Positions 1-9,399 of a stretch of 64,000 bases of DNA are shown here, one piece after another. The position numbers and the translations under genes were made by a program. This DNA comes from Planococcus versutus (GTDB lineage Bacteria > Bacillota > Bacilli > Bacillales_A > Planococcaceae). Under the pieces are notes generated by a model that did no database searches, was not told the DNA's origin, and was given only the letters and a program-made list of their open reading frames with translations. Position 1 is the first letter of the stretch. Each line of letters opens with the position of its first letter. Location: NCBI RefSeq assembly GCF_001186155.3, contig NZ_CP016541.2:1-64000 (forward strand), given 5' to 3'.

Positions 1-111
1 AGTCAATTTTCTTCTCTGGCTCTTTTGCTTTGTCCCATTACTTTTCTCAAAATCAATCTATCATAAATGTTGTTTCACAATGATTTTGAAAAGAAATGGG
101 GATGAAGAAAA

Positions 112-1000
112 ATGACAGGTTTCAAATTGGCAATTTACCAGGACACTCTGGAGATTCAGAAACGTTACCACAACAGAAAAATTCATATTGAAAAAAAGAT
201 GGAGGAAATCCCAAAACAATATGAGGCGATATTCGGAGATACAAGAACTATTGCTGCAGCACAGGTCAAGTAATTGGCACAGAGGCCATGCTTGATTATT
301 TGTACATCTCACTGACTGAACAGCAAGTTAAGAAAACAACGTGGGAACGCCGATTAGCAGCTATTAGAAAATACTTGAGTGTCATTCATAAAATAGAGCT
401 CAAAGGAGAAGCAGGAGTGGCATATGAGCTTTCGGGATACGAAAAATGTATCAGGAAGATCAATACGCTCATTTGACTCAAGTTCGAGGAAAGTCAGCCA
501 TTGATAAGAAAGAGTTGACGGATATGCTCGATCGTCTCCCGATAAGAGCAAAGGCGATTTGTCTAGTTAATCTAATAACCGCTAACAGACCAAGCGAAAT
601 GGTGCGTTTAAAAATAAACGATTTCGATTTGAAAAACAAATGCGTACATTTTATTGAAGAAGCAAAAAAATGGCACACTAAGCGACTCACGCCGGAAGTT
701 ATCTATGCAATCGATGTTTATATACGTGAATACCATCTTAAAGCAGACAATTATTTCGGGGAGAGTGTATAAGAATGGACGCTATGAAGCACAGCAATCA
801 GTGAAATCGGGTATTATCAGTTTTTGCAACGCTGGACTGGGCTTACGGGATACAATTTCCGGAAAAGCCAAGTGGTGGCCATGCATGCAGCAGGCGCTGA
901 TTTACCGACTATTGCACAGCAAACAGGACATCAATCACTTGAAACGTTAATTCAGCACTATCTTACAGTGTCCGAAGTAACCGTAGACAAGTATTTATAA
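112..1000 (+). pseudogene. Tyrosine recombinase (integrase) remnant, several frameshifts
   Basis: Pieces of one integrase lie in order in different frames. An N-terminal piece runs from the ATG at 112 to a stop at 271, followed by core-binding-like and catalytic pieces around 288-476 and 446-772. The C-terminal piece is at about 860-1000 and contains QQTGHQSLETLIQHYL, the usual tyrosine recombinase GH...Y ending. The middle piece reads ITANRPSEMVRLKINDFDL, resembling box I with its arginine. At least three frame changes and an early stop make it inactive as written. It is a possible relic of the event that brought in the neighbouring accessory genes, but no attachment site was identified. Confidence 0.8.
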
Positions 1001-1038
1001 ACACAACATTGAAATGAATTTAAGAAATTAAAAATAGT

Positions 1039-1075
1039 ACAGGACAGCTGTATTTTGCGGCAGCCCTGTCCTGTT
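1039..1075 (+). terminator. Intrinsic terminator after the integrase remnant
   Basis: The arms ACAGGACAG and CTGTCCTGT pair, with further pairing inside the loop, and a short T run follows on the + strand. Confidence 0.6.
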
Positions 1076-1153
1076 TTACAATCAAGATATCTACTCATTC
1101 AACTACCAGTAGTTATATTTTTTTACTTTAAGAGATAATTTGCATAGGATTTA

Positions 1154-1197
1154 AAGAAACCCAATAACCGTAGTATAAAAAGGTTGCTGGGTTTCTT
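1154..1197. terminator. Hairpin, probable terminator
   Basis: Arms AAGAAACCCA and TGGGTTTCTT form a 10-bp stem, with ACC/GGT pairing inside. It lies between convergent remnants and could serve either strand. The rest of 1076-1387 holds no gene I can support. Confidence 0.45.
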
Positions 1198-1387
1198 GAA
1201 TTATATACTTGGTCCATCGCAGCTACCGATTATCCGGTGATATGTTAACTGAACCCTCTTATAGAGTTTAAAAATCAAGCTGTTGCAAAGATCATTTTCA
1301 AGAGAATTTTGATTAATTTATTTTCTCGTTGTTTGGAAAGCTTTGTTTAAATTGAACTAGTTCTTCAAATAGATAAAGATTTAAAAC

Positions 1388-1955
1388 TTAATTTCTATTT
1401 TCTCTTCTTATCGAGTTTGGAAGCATCACATCAATCTCTTTCTGAAAAAGTCTGCTCTTCTTCTGTTTTTAGAGCTTTTTGTGCTTCCTTATAACTCTTC
1501 GCATCGGTTCTTGGGATTGAGCATAAATTTCTGCTGTCCTATTTGCAAATCATCTCTTCGTTCCATTACATCAGTTGACTCTAGCAAGTCAAAATCTGTG
1601 AGTAATGAAACGTATTCCTCCTTATCTTCCACAGTGCATCAGCAGCTTTCTGATGTGACTGAGCTGTTTCAACTAAGTCGAAGTTTTTGGTATAGGCATT
1701 TAATATCAACAAAGCAATGGAAATAACAGCTCCCACAATACTGGCAATTACCTCGTAAGACGAAATAATTGCCAAGAAACTTCCTGTGGTTAAGGCTGAC
1801 AATATAATCTGCCAAACTTTGATTGTATTATTTTTCGACATAAGTCGGTGAACGATTTTATTATGACAAGTTAATGTATAAACTAATCGTCCATATGCTT
1901 CTCTAATTTGGGATTCCAGTTTATAACCTTGACTATCCAGGGAATTTCGTTCCAT
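1388..1955 (-). pseudogene. SLATT-domain two-TM effector, C-terminus frameshifted
   Basis: The first 124 codons read a basic N-terminal part, then two hydrophobic helices (about residues 48-90), then QSHQKAADALWKIR. This matches the SLATT family (SMODS and SLOG-associating two-TM effector). After LWKIR the frame breaks. The expected continuation is found in other frames in order: YVSLLTDFDLLESTDVMERR, then RTAEIYAQS, then DAKSYKEAQKALKTEEEQ, then IDVMLPNSIRREN, ending at 1388. At least three indels are therefore needed. Its start overlaps the upstream CD-NTase gene by 23 bp, which suggests translational coupling. In CBASS-like pairs such an effector is thought to make pores when it senses a cyclic nucleotide. 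As written the membrane part survives but the conserved C-terminal half is lost. Confidence 0.8.
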
Positions 1956-2810
1956 ATATTTCCCTCCACTTTACCTTAGATGAGTAGGGCCGATCATTAG
2001 ATTCATGATTAATAGCTTCTAGAGAAAGATTATAAGCTACAGAAGCTTTATTTTGAAAATTGCCGCCCTTCCAAACATAACGACCACTGCCCGGTGCTAA
2101 CCAGTATAGCTTTTCTTTATCTAAATCCTTCAAAAATTTAAAGAAATCTCTACTCATATAATCATAGTAAAGAAAAGATTTATCTTTATGTTCCCAATCG
2201 CTCAAGAACCTATAAGCAAGCGTGTCAATTAAGATCCCACTTATAGGAACGCTACATTCGGCTTTCCAAGAGCGTGCCATTCTGCACAATCTTTTTAAAT
2301 TTTTATTTGTAGTTTTATTTAAATTATACATGGCCTCAATTTCTTTTTTGGATCAGTAGATTTCCAGCTCCCCCCATTGTTGGTGTCTGGGTAAGTGTAG
2401 CTACCACCGTCATTGATAAATGCAGGAACAATTTCAAAACTGATTCCGTCCGAAAAGTTAATTGCAATCACTTGTCCATCCCCATTTAGATGCGATGTGC
2501 TATATGTCTTTTCCAATTCATTTTTTACTTCTTGCAATAAAGCAGATTGTCCATTACCAGTATAATCGTTAAATTTTTTATACGTTTGATAAGGTAATTG
2601 AACCATTACATCTATATCACTGGTCCATATTTTTGTTCCACGACCGTAAGAACCTACATAAAAACTATTTGCCGTCTCAGATGTACTTCCTCTATACGCT
2701 GTATTTATCCGTTTAGTTATTTGTTTATAGCGATATTGTATTTTGTTAACATTATCACTACTCATTCTTAGATTAGAACAAAATGTAGAAAAGTAATCAC
2801 TTACAGACAC
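1933..2810 (-). pseudogene. CD-NTase (SMODS nucleotidyltransferase), one frameshift
   Basis: Residues 53-70 of the first frame read GSYGRGTKIWTSDIDVMV, the GS...D-x-D nucleotidyltransferase motif (Asp65 and Asp67), with the third carboxylate in FEIVPAF (about residue 126). The frame ends early at KKKLRPCII. The second part continues in another frame from NLNKTTNKNLKRLCRMARSW through GILIDTLAYRFL to the end at 1933, as expected for this family. One extra A in the A6 run at 2344-2349 would restore DPKKEIEAMYNLN and one continuous gene of about 290 codons. With the SLATT gene it forms a minimal CBASS-like defence pair. It may be a true pseudogene or a homopolymer read error. Confidence 0.85.
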
Positions 2811-3211
2811 TGGACATAACCTCCTGATTTGATATAACGATTAATGAACTTGAAATACAACTCACATGATATATCATTGTTGAAATTTTAAAATACATAG
2901 CTCACTGAAAAGGGCAGTAGATTACCAAAGTAATTATACATTTTTCACGATTCAATATACTCATTTTAGCATAAATTCCCAACTAAAAAAGAATATGAAG
3001 TTAATTTTTCAAATCAAATCGTTCATAAAAGTCCACCTTTAAGAACACTCTATTATATAGAGGGAACAGCATCAAAAAATGTCATAGTACTTTTAACAGA
3101 ACAGACCACGATGACTCTTATGATGATTTCGTCATTTGCAGAGGAGGCACGTTCATAGAAGATATCTTCAATTTTGAAAAGTCCACTTACCTTCTCTGTT
3201 CCAAAACTCGT
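2811..3211. other. Gene-free spacer
   Basis: AT-rich DNA between the divergent CD-NTase and resolvase remnants. It must contain the promoter of the leftward pair. I see no ORF, repeat or RNA structure I would name. Confidence 0.5.
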
Positions 3212-3257
3212 CCTTTTCTGGACACGGCATTGGGTGATTAGAAAAGGATCTTTTTTT
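3212..3257 (+). terminator. Terminator-like hairpin
   Basis: Arms CCTTTTCT and AGAAAAGG are separated by about 22 bases and followed by a run of seven T. No gene directly upstream on the + strand explains it. Confidence 0.45.
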
Positions 3258-3364
3258 ATGTGTTACGTGTAATAAAACTCTGTACATTATTCTATGTTCA
3301 CTAACCATTGGTTTTTTATCTTATGGTACAATTAATTTAACGAAAAAGACGAAAGAGTGATTGG

Positions 3365-3920
3365 ATGTTAATTGGATATGCACGGGTCTCAACGGGATTA
3401 CAAAATTTGGATTTACAGATGGATGCGTTAACTGCTTACGGCTGCGATAAAACAATTTCACGATAAAATGAGTGGCACAAAAAAACAGCGTCCAGGTTTA
3501 GAAGAAGCGATTAACTATGCACGTGAAGGAGATACGATTGTTGTTTGGCGATTGGATCGGTTAGGAAGAAACATGCAGGATTTGATTCAACTTGTAAATG
3601 CCTTAAATGAACGGGGAGTTACCTTCCACAGTTTGCAGGAAAACTTGACGATGGATAAACGCAATGCAACTGGACAATTGATGTTCCACTTGTTCGCTGC
3701 ATTTGCGGAATTCGAACGGAACTTGATTGAGGAACGTTCGGCTGCCGGACGGACAGCTGCCAGAGCAAGAGGGCGTCTCGGTGGACGACCGGAGAAGTTT
3801 GGCACAAAAGATATTGAAATGATGCGTTCGTTGATTCAAGGTGGGACACCGATTAAAGATGTGGCTGAAAGATGGGGCGTTTCTCGTACCACTATTTATC
3901 GTTACTTGGAAAAACAATAA
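3365..3920 (+). pseudogene. Tn3-type serine resolvase, one frameshift
   Basis: The first frame starts MLIGYARVSTGLQNLDLQMD, with the catalytic serine in RVS (residue 9), and stops after about 32 codons at CDKTISR. The second frame resumes with DKMSGTKKQRPGLEEAI and carries RLDRLGRNMQDLI, EFERNLIEERSAAGR and a C-terminal helix-turn-helix (DVAERWGVSRTTIYRYL). One indel near 3451-3465 would join both parts into a normal resolvase of about 185 residues. It is inactive as written, unless translation starts inside, which would lose the catalytic serine. Confidence 0.85.
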
Positions 3921-3939
3921 ACTTGCACTTTCTAAAATT

Positions 3940-3985
3940 AAAAGAGGCATAACATGGATTTTAAAATCCATGTTATGCCTCTTTT
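3940..3985 (+). terminator. Perfect 46-bp palindrome, terminator of the resolvase
   Basis: The left arm is AAAAGAGGCATAACATGGAT followed by TTT; the right arm is its exact complement, giving 23-bp arms with no loop bases left over. It ends in a T run on both strands, so it can end transcription both ways. Nothing else is evident up to 4300. Confidence 0.75.
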
Positions 3986-4299
3986 AGTTTTATATATATT
4001 GTTGTAAATTTTTCTCTTTATCGTTAGTAGTGATAATCTTCTATTACAAAAGTTAAAGTAATTACAACTTAACAGTAGAAATAAACCACAAGTGGTCTAT
4101 TTTAAGATTGTACTTAAAAGCTTATTATCATTAATCAATTTCCCAGACTGATGAGTAATGTTATATTCATCAAAAAAATGCGATATACAAATATTTTTCA
4201 AAAGTTTATTGTAAATAAGAAGAATTAAATTGGTGCTTTGGATTTATTTTTCAATTTTAGTTTTTCGGGATTTTTAAATTAAAATAGGAGGTTAATTTT

Positions 4300-5115
4300 A
4301 TGAAAAAAAGGTTTTTGATTTTTTTACTTCTTCTCACTTTTACGTTTAGTTCAGTTTACGTTTTTCCCCACTCTCAAAGTGTTTCCGCAGCAAGTGCAAA
4401 GCTAGCATATGGTCCGAAAATTGTGGTGGTATGAAACTATATGTTACCAATGTCCATCCTGGTTGGGCAGGCCCAAAATTCCCGAGTAATTCCACACCGC
4501 ATACTAATGTTCATTTAGACAAAAAAGATTTAAGAGGCCAATGGAAACCATATTATAATTTTCATGTTGTTAGATACATTAAGAAGTCCAAAACATGTAT
4601 TTACATCTACGAAACGAAGAAAAAGAAAAACTGTTATAGATACGTGTAATTCCACTTCCAATTGGAACGACTTATCAAAAGTAGGAGCAAATGCAATGAA
4701 GTCTTTTGCAAAAAGTAGTCTTTCTTTTAATGATCAAACTAGTTTATTTTCAATATTCGCCATAGTTCCTGTAATTCTTTATAAGTTACTTACAGGTGGA
4801 TATGCTGTAAGACCAGCTTCTGTTGATACAGAGATACTGGTAGAATATAATGAGTCGCTATATATCACTGAACCTCAACCACCTAATGATATATCCGGTT
4901 ATGACCCTTCAGTAGAGATAGAGTCGGAAACTTTAGGCGGTACAGTCGTCAACAGTACACTTGGAGACGATATTACTAATATAACTGAACTTCCAATAGT
5001 AGAATACGAAGAACCAACTACTACCGTAACACCAACACCAGGAACTACATTAACTCCAACACCAACACCAATATATACACCTATATACACAGGTCCATAC
5101 AAAGAAGATATGTAG
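4300..5115 (+). pseudogene. Secreted Thr/Pro-rich protein, frameshifted
   Basis: A clear start (AGGAGG, then ATG at 4300) reads a signal peptide, MKKRFLIFLLLLTFTFSSVY, with a cleavage region SVSAASA, and stops at 4437. The mature part follows in a second frame (GGMKLYVTNVHPGWAGP, to 4649) and a third (DTCNSTSNWNDLSKVGANAM, to 5115), ending in a Thr/Pro-rich tail with TPTPTP repeats. One more A in the A4 run near 4423-4426 would join the signal peptide to the mature part (KNCGGMKL). A second indel lies near 4620-4640. I do not recognise the family. It could be a secreted peptide or toxin whose immunity gene is the next one; that is a guess from gene order only. Confidence 0.6.
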
Positions 5116-5240
5116 AAATTGTATATTTTAAAAAAATAGTTTACAGCTCTCTTTACTTTTCATTTTAATTTCTAATTATAAAAAATGAATATTCACTAGT
5201 TAAAGAATTATAATATAGCAAATTATAATGGAGGTTATTT

Positions 5241-5678
5241 ATGGAAAACTTTATTGTATTAGAAGACATTTCTTCTTCCTTTTCTACTTGGAATATGGTT
5301 TTAAAAGCCGCGCTCGAACACGCAGATAGTTTTTGTGTAGTTTTTCCGAATGGAGAATATGAGGAAGAAAATCCGTTACTTACAGGGAAATTAGAATTTG
5401 AACGTCTACAACTGAAAACAACTCAAAAACCTTGGAGTAATTTAGAGTGGGCAACTGAGTATACTAGTGAACTAAATGAGAGTTCAAAAGCATTTATTCG
5501 AAAATATATGTGTTTGACTCCTAGTAAATCAACAGGTACACTATGGAATTTTAGTTTACTTAAAAATGGTGTTGAATTATTGAATGTGCAAGATTTTGAA
5601 GTTTGTATCTTAAGTGCAAAAACAGAATTGATAGTTCATTTAAATAAACAAGACGGTGAATGGTTAGATAATTTTTAG
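5241..5678 (+). CDS. Hypothetical cytosolic protein
   Basis: 145 residues, with TGGAGG eight bases before the ATG. There is no signal peptide or membrane helix. It is acidic, with several aromatic residues (WNMVL, KPWSNLEWATEY, GTLWNFSLL). I do not recognise the family. It sits 125 bp after the secreted-protein remnant on the same strand, an order often seen for a secreted effector and its immunity protein, but the sequence alone does not prove that. Confidence 0.6.
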   Translation: MENFIVLEDISSSFSTWNMVLKAALEHADSFCVVFPNGEYEEENPLLTGKLEFERLQLKTTQKPWSNLEWATEYTSELNESSKAFIRKYMCLTPSKSTGTLWNFSLLKNGVELLNVQDFEVCILSAKTELIVHLNKQDGEWLDNF

Positions 5679-5847
5679 TAGTTAAGATGTCCAGTGTTTA
5701 TAATATAACGTCTGGAATTTTAACTCGAAGATGTTTTATTATATTTTCATATTTCTATTTTAATAAAATCTTCTAAATGATTATCGAATTCTTTAAAGTT
5801 CAATGCTATGTGCTGCAAGAAAAACTCTATTAAACATTGATAGTAAA

Positions 5848-5876
5848 GCAGACGAATAACATTTCGTCTGTTTTTT
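5848..5876 (+). terminator. Intrinsic terminator
   Basis: Stem CAGACGAA / TTTCGTCTG with a short loop, followed by six T, downstream of the gene ending at 5678. Confidence 0.75.
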
Positions 5877-5981
5877 AATTCTGGCTAAAATTTTTAATAA
5901 CTATAAATCCCTATTATTTAATGGAATTTTGTAGAATAAAAACAGATTATGGATTTTGCATAAACGTAAGCGTCCAATTAT

Positions 5982-6386
5982 TTGACGCTTACTTATATAC
6001 ATGGTCAGTTTGAGCATTCTATTGAAAATAGGATTAAGTTTTCCCCTCTAATTAAGCCTATTTTTGATGAAGGAATTGACGTTGGAGAAGCAAGCTTCAT
6101 TTTTTTGAAGAAAAAAGCATACAGTAAAATAGATGCTGATTATTTATTACGATTAAAGATAAGACAAGACTCCAAAGAATATTACTTGAATTTATTTTTG
6201 AAAAAAGACAAGTTGTCAAACGACTATATCCTCATCTCTTTCTTTCCTAGATTGAATAATGATTATGAAAAAACTCAAACCAGATTAACACTTTTGTATA
6301 GAAAGAAGGAAAACGGAGAGATTGCAGAAGAATTATATGTACATAAAAATTATACTCCGCCATCCTTGCCAGAGATAGAATCTTAG
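5982..6386 (+). CDS. Hypothetical protein, possibly N-terminally truncated
   Basis: 134 codons from a TTG with no good ribosome site, so the true start is uncertain and the N-terminus may be lost. The middle is beta-rich with many Lys and aromatic residues (YYLNLFLKKDKL, YILISFFPRL). It ends just before a strong bidirectional terminator. I do not recognise the family. Confidence 0.4.
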   Translation: MTLTYIHGQFEHSIENRIKFSPLIKPIFDEGIDVGEASFIFLKKKAYSKIDADYLLRLKIRQDSKEYYLNLFLKKDKLSNDYILISFFPRLNNDYEKTQTRLTLLYRKKENGEIAEELYVHKNYTPPSLPEIES

Positions 6387-6407
6387 AAAAATAACAAGTA
6401 CTAGAAC

Positions 6408-6460
6408 AAAAAAAGAACGGCACTGAAGTTATTCGTTAACTTTAGTGCCATTCTTTTTTT
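6408..6460. terminator. Bidirectional terminator
   Basis: AGAACGGCACT and AGTGCCATTCT pair, extended by AAGTT/AACTT, with A and T runs on either side. It separates the convergent genes ending at 6386 (+) and 6474 (-). Confidence 0.85.
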
Positions 6461-6473
6461 GAAGTTTCTTCTA

Positions 6474-7091
6474 TTATAATAGATTTGCTGCCTGTTCTTC
6501 GAGTGCTCTTACCAATTTATAAAAACTGGTCTTTTTAACTCCAGCCTGTTGCATGGCTTCCACTGCTGTCAGTTCTTTAGCTTTCCATTTTCTATATACC
6601 TCTTTGAATTCCTCTGAAACATAAACTGCGGGTCTGCCAAACTGAATACCATTTTGCAGTGCCAAATCGATTCCTTCACGCTGCCGTTTCCTGATGCGTT
6701 CCCGTTCTTCTTCTGCCATCCAGGAAAGAATCTGCAACACCAGATCCGCAATGAACGTTCCCATGCTGTCTTTGTATTGGGTCGTATCCAATAACGGCAT
6801 ATCCAACACCACAATATCCGCTTCAATATTTTTCGTGAGGTCATTCCACTCCTGAAGGATCTCTTCTTTGTTTCGGCCAAACCGATCCAGTGAGTGAATA
6901 TATAAAATATCGCCTTTACGGATAATCCGTTTGAGCAACTGATAGTTCGCTCGCTCGAAACTCTTTCCGCTTTGTTTGTCCAAATAAATATCCCGATCAG
7001 TGATGCCCATTTTTTTCATAGCTTCCAACTGACGGCCTTCATTTTGGTCTTTGCTGCTGACGCGTATGTAACCAAATTTGCGATGTTCCAT
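6474..7091 (-). CDS. Serine resolvase/invertase
   Basis: 205 residues. The N-terminal catalytic domain starts MEHRKFGYIRVSSKDQNEGR, with the catalytic Ser in RVS (Ser12). It then has SLDRFGRNKEE with the active-site arginines, the long helix with EEERERIRKRQREGI, and a C-terminal helix-turn-helix (TAVEAMQQAGVKKTSFYKLV). Length and motifs are those of small plasmid and transposon resolvases that break both strands through a 5'-phosphoserine. A three-part res site lies directly upstream (7138-7260). It may act as a plasmid multimer resolution system, and it is the only intact serine recombinase here. The inverted partner res site at 26.8 kb could allow inversion, although resolvases normally act on direct repeats. 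Confidence 0.93.
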   Translation of the reverse strand: MEHRKFGYIRVSSKDQNEGRQLEAMKKMGITDRDIYLDKQSGKSFERANYQLLKRIIRKGDILYIHSLDRFGRNKEEILQEWNDLTKNIEADIVVLDMPLLDTTQYKDSMGTFIADLVLQILSWMAEEERERIRKRQREGIDLALQNGIQFGRPAVYVSEEFKEVYRKWKAKELTAVEAMQQAGVKKTSFYKLVRALEEQAANLL

Positions 7092-7137
7092 AATTCACCT
7101 CTATAAACGATTATTTCCTCTCATTATACCTGAAAAC

Positions 7138-7260
7138 CGTTCGTAAAAGTGTGTGCAATTTCGTGAACGTTCGTAAAGTCATTTCATACATTTACGAACG
7201 TCATTTTCAGCCGTTTTCAGCCGTTTTCAAAGCGTTCGCAAAAGTGTACTTTTACGAACG
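7138..7260. repeat. res recombination site with three subsites
   Basis: Three inverted repeats with CGTTCGTAAA-type ends lie just upstream of the resolvase. Subsite I is 7233-7260 (28 bp, crossover type, centre TG/TA). Subsite II is 7168-7200 (33 bp). Subsite III is 7138-7169 (32 bp). The order I-II-III-gene and the 28-bp crossover site match Tn3-family res sites. The resolvase promoter must lie within or beside it, so self-repression is likely. Confidence 0.8.
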
Positions 7261-7405
7261 CTTTTTAATAGCGAAAAGTTAATACGTATTCATCTATCAT
7301 TTAAAATTCAGAATGGTAAAATAAGTATATAAACTAGATAAGGTTACCGGTAAAGGAAACAGGACTGAGTCTATCAATGTGAGAACTTTGAGAGGTAGAG
7401 TGGAC

Positions 7406-7675
7406 ATGGAGAAAAAAGAGAAAGGTGCTTCGTCTGTTTATCTGATAGTTGCTTCAATAGGTATGGTTTTACTAGGATTTGGTCTTTTAGAATATTTATT
7501 ACTTGTGGGAAATCCGGGTACACCCAATTTCTTACTAACTTTTGCGAGTTTTTTTATTTTAGTTCATTACATCTATCACTTAGAAAAAAAGACAGGTGTT
7601 AGTAATAGAGTAATCTGGATCAAATCTCTCCTTGTGGCCCTATCTCTATTTATTCTTATTTCTATCTTTCATTAG
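7406..7675 (+). CDS. Small membrane protein, first cassette gene
   Basis: 89 residues from the ATG at 7406 (AGAGGTAG nine bases upstream). There are three hydrophobic segments: VYLIVASIGMVLLGFGLL, NFLLTFASFFILVHYI and SLLVALSLFILISIF. Unknown family. The stop lies 5 bp before the first 34-bp site, as in the other cassettes of this array. Confidence 0.65.
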   Translation: MEKKEKGASSVYLIVASIGMVLLGFGLLEYLLLVGNPGTPNFLLTFASFFILVHYIYHLEKKTGVSNRVIWIKSLLVALSLFILISIFH

Positions 7676-7679
7676 AATC

Positions 7680-7713
7680 CGAATGTAACTTGTGCGCAGT
7701 TAAGTTACATTCA
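7680..7713 (+). repeat. 34-bp lox-like site R1
   Basis: Left arm CGAATGTAACTTG, 8-bp core TGCGCAGT, right arm TAAGTTACATTCA. First of ten related sites with 13-8-13 geometry. Confidence 0.8.
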
Positions 7714-7743
7714 AAAAATTTTTTACTAAAAAAACGAATACAA

Positions 7744-8097
7744 ATGGAGGTGTCTACAATAGCTAATAAAAAACTGACAGAATTCACTTTAAAAGATGTT
7801 ATTGAAAGAAAGATAACTTTTACCGAAACTAATACGATTTACGATAAAAAAGACTTTGAAGATTACAATGCAGGAAATTTGGCAGCCCTTGATGAAATGT
7901 TGGGAGACATAAAAGAATCGAATGAGGAGGAGTTTGTTAAAAAGTATCTCGAAATAATGAAGGTCATATCTAAACAGTTTGAAAAGGAAGAAGTTACTGA
8001 TACTAGAGAAGTAGAAAAATTATCAGGTTATAACAATGCCATTGTAGATATCATGAAGTGTATTAACCCTTATTATGAATATGATGTAGAAGATTAA
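7744..8097 (+). CDS. Hypothetical acidic protein (cassette gene)
   Basis: About 117 residues from the ATG at 7744. A strong GGAGGTG overlaps that ATG and would better serve an ATA codon at 7759, so the start may be a mutated or rare one. The product is highly charged (EESNEEEFVKKYLEIM, KQFEKEEVTDTREVEKL) with no membrane segment, and ends NPYYEYDVED. Unknown family. It is the only gene between sites R1 and R2. Confidence 0.55.
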   Translation: MEVSTIANKKLTEFTLKDVIERKITFTETNTIYDKKDFEDYNAGNLAALDEMLGDIKESNEEEFVKKYLEIMKVISKQFEKEEVTDTREVEKLSGYNNAIVDIMKCINPYYEYDVED

Positions 8098-8166
8098 TTT
8101 CTAAATTTATACAAACGGAAAAATTTTTAAGTTGGCTGACCTCGGGTCCGCTAAAATTTGAATCAC

Positions 8167-8200
8167 TGAATGTAACTTGATGTGAATTAAGTTACATTCA
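8167..8200 (+). repeat. 34-bp lox-like site R2
   Basis: Arms TGAATGTAACTTG and TAAGTTACATTCA, core ATGTGAAT. Confidence 0.8.
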
Positions 8201-8244
8201 AAATAGGAGTTCAAGCAAAGATATTAGAAAAGGAGATATCGATT

Positions 8245-8406
8245 ATGAAGTTGGCATGGGCAATATATTTAGTTGGATTAGTGCTCATAATAATATATTT
8301 CAATACGGGCTCCACGGTAGCTTTTGTAATAGGGTTTGGACTGCAGCTTATAGGGTTTATTATTCAAACGATTAACAAAAAGAAAGCTAATGAAAAATCA
8401 ATATGA
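8245..8406 (+). CDS. 53-residue membrane protein (cassette gene)
   Basis: ATG at 8245 with AAAGGAGATATCG before it. Two hydrophobic helices (AWAIYLVGLVLIIIYF and AFVIGFGLQLIGFII) and a basic tail (INKKKANEKSI). Unknown family. It is the only gene between R2 and R3, and its stop is 30 bp before R3. Confidence 0.7.
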   Translation: MKLAWAIYLVGLVLIIIYFNTGSTVAFVIGFGLQLIGFIIQTINKKKANEKSI

Positions 8407-8435
8407 GTTAATAAATGATTGGCGAGTAGAGGTTT

Positions 8436-8469
8436 TGAATGTAACTTATGTGCAGTTAAGTTACATTCA
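8436..8469 (+). repeat. 34-bp lox-like site R3
   Basis: Perfect 13-bp arms TGAATGTAACTTA and TAAGTTACATTCA, core TGTGCAGT. Confidence 0.85.
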
Positions 8470-8522
8470 AATTGTTGTTTTAAAGGTTTTTTAACTAAAG
8501 TTCAGAAATGGAGGGATAAATA

Positions 8523-8903
8523 GTGAGATTAAGTGGGCAAGGTGTTGAAGAGAAATTAATGGCGACGAACTACATTGATACAGAATTAAAGGAATTATAT
8601 TATGATCACAGCAAGCATTTAGTGACCATAAAATATATGGGCTCAACGGATGATGATGTGGAAGATAGAGAGTATACCGTTCTGTTTAAAGAATGTTTTT
8701 CCGCCACCTTCAATACCTGGTTGGAAGGGGCGGAAGGAGATATCCCACAATCGCCCAATGACGTGGCTTTCTATTTTCATGACATTTCGATTAGAGGAAT
8801 TGTAGTGGAAGGTGTTTCTCTTTATCAAGTTAAAATGGTTATTCCCATGATGGATTGTCAGATTACCTGTAAATCGATTGAGATAGTTAGAAGTGGAATT
8901 TGA
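8523..8903 (+). CDS. Hypothetical protein (cassette gene)
   Basis: 126 residues from a GTG start seven bases after GGAGGG. It alternates strands and acidic turns (DTELKELYYDHSKHLVTIKY, EYTVLFKECFSATFNTW), with no membrane helix. The family is not recognised; the pattern resembles small immunity-type proteins, but that is only an impression. Its TGA stop is the first triplet of site R4, so gene and site are fused as one unit. Confidence 0.6.
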   Translation: MRLSGQGVEEKLMATNYIDTELKELYYDHSKHLVTIKYMGSTDDDVEDREYTVLFKECFSATFNTWLEGAEGDIPQSPNDVAFYFHDISIRGIVVEGVSLYQVKMVIPMMDCQITCKSIEIVRSGI

Positions 8904-8934
8904 ATGTAACTTATTGTGAATTAAGTTACATTCA
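8901..8934 (+). repeat. 34-bp lox-like site R4
   Basis: Perfect 13-bp arms, core TTGTGAAT. The core is identical to that of R8 read on the other strand. Confidence 0.85.
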
Positions 8935-8977
8935 CATCTGCTAATAACCGTAGTTTATGAATTAAGGGAGGTGCGAT

Positions 8978-9325
8978 ATGACGTCTTATTATTATTTGGC
9001 TTCAAACCAAAACATGACAGATGGAACAGGCTCTCTTGAGTTTTTAGAGGTGGATGCAATGAATGTTCCAGGCTTCGATTATCCAATCCAAAGAGAAATT
9101 TTTAATGGTATAGAAAAGGCCTGGCAGCTGAGAGAATTACACCAATATATTTCAAATCACATGGCACGTCATGCAAATTGCGTAATTCAGATAGCCCACT
9201 TACTAAATTCGAATCTGGTCGAGCTTAAAGTGCAGGAAAAAAACCTGTTACTGTTTTCCGAGTTGACGGATCCTAGACAACTTTTGCTAAATGAAAGCCA
9301 ATTATTGACCATCAAAAAAGAATAG
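8978..9325 (+). CDS. Hypothetical protein (cassette gene)
   Basis: 115 residues, ATG after GGGAGGTGCGAT. It reads MTSYYYLASNQNMTDGTGSL near the start and NCVIQIAHLLNSNLVELKVQ later. There is no signal peptide or membrane segment. Not recognised. The stop is 9 bp before R5. Confidence 0.6.
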   Translation: MTSYYYLASNQNMTDGTGSLEFLEVDAMNVPGFDYPIQREIFNGIEKAWQLRELHQYISNHMARHANCVIQIAHLLNSNLVELKVQEKNLLLFSELTDPRQLLLNESQLLTIKKE

Positions 9326-9333
9326 AGAGGTTT

Positions 9334-9367
9334 TGAATGTAACTTATTAGCAATTAAGTTACATTCA
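9334..9367 (+). repeat. 34-bp lox-like site R5
   Basis: Perfect 13-bp arms, core TTAGCAAT. Confidence 0.85.
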
Positions 9368-9369
9368 AA

Positions 9370-9392
9370 AGCCCTCCATCACTGGAGGACTT
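9370..9392 (-). terminator. Short hairpin after the microprotein gene
   Basis: CCTCCA and TGGAGG pair, and AAG/CTT extends the stem. On the minus strand it is followed by four T. Probably a weak terminator. Confidence 0.45.
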
Positions 9393-9399
9393 ACAGTTT

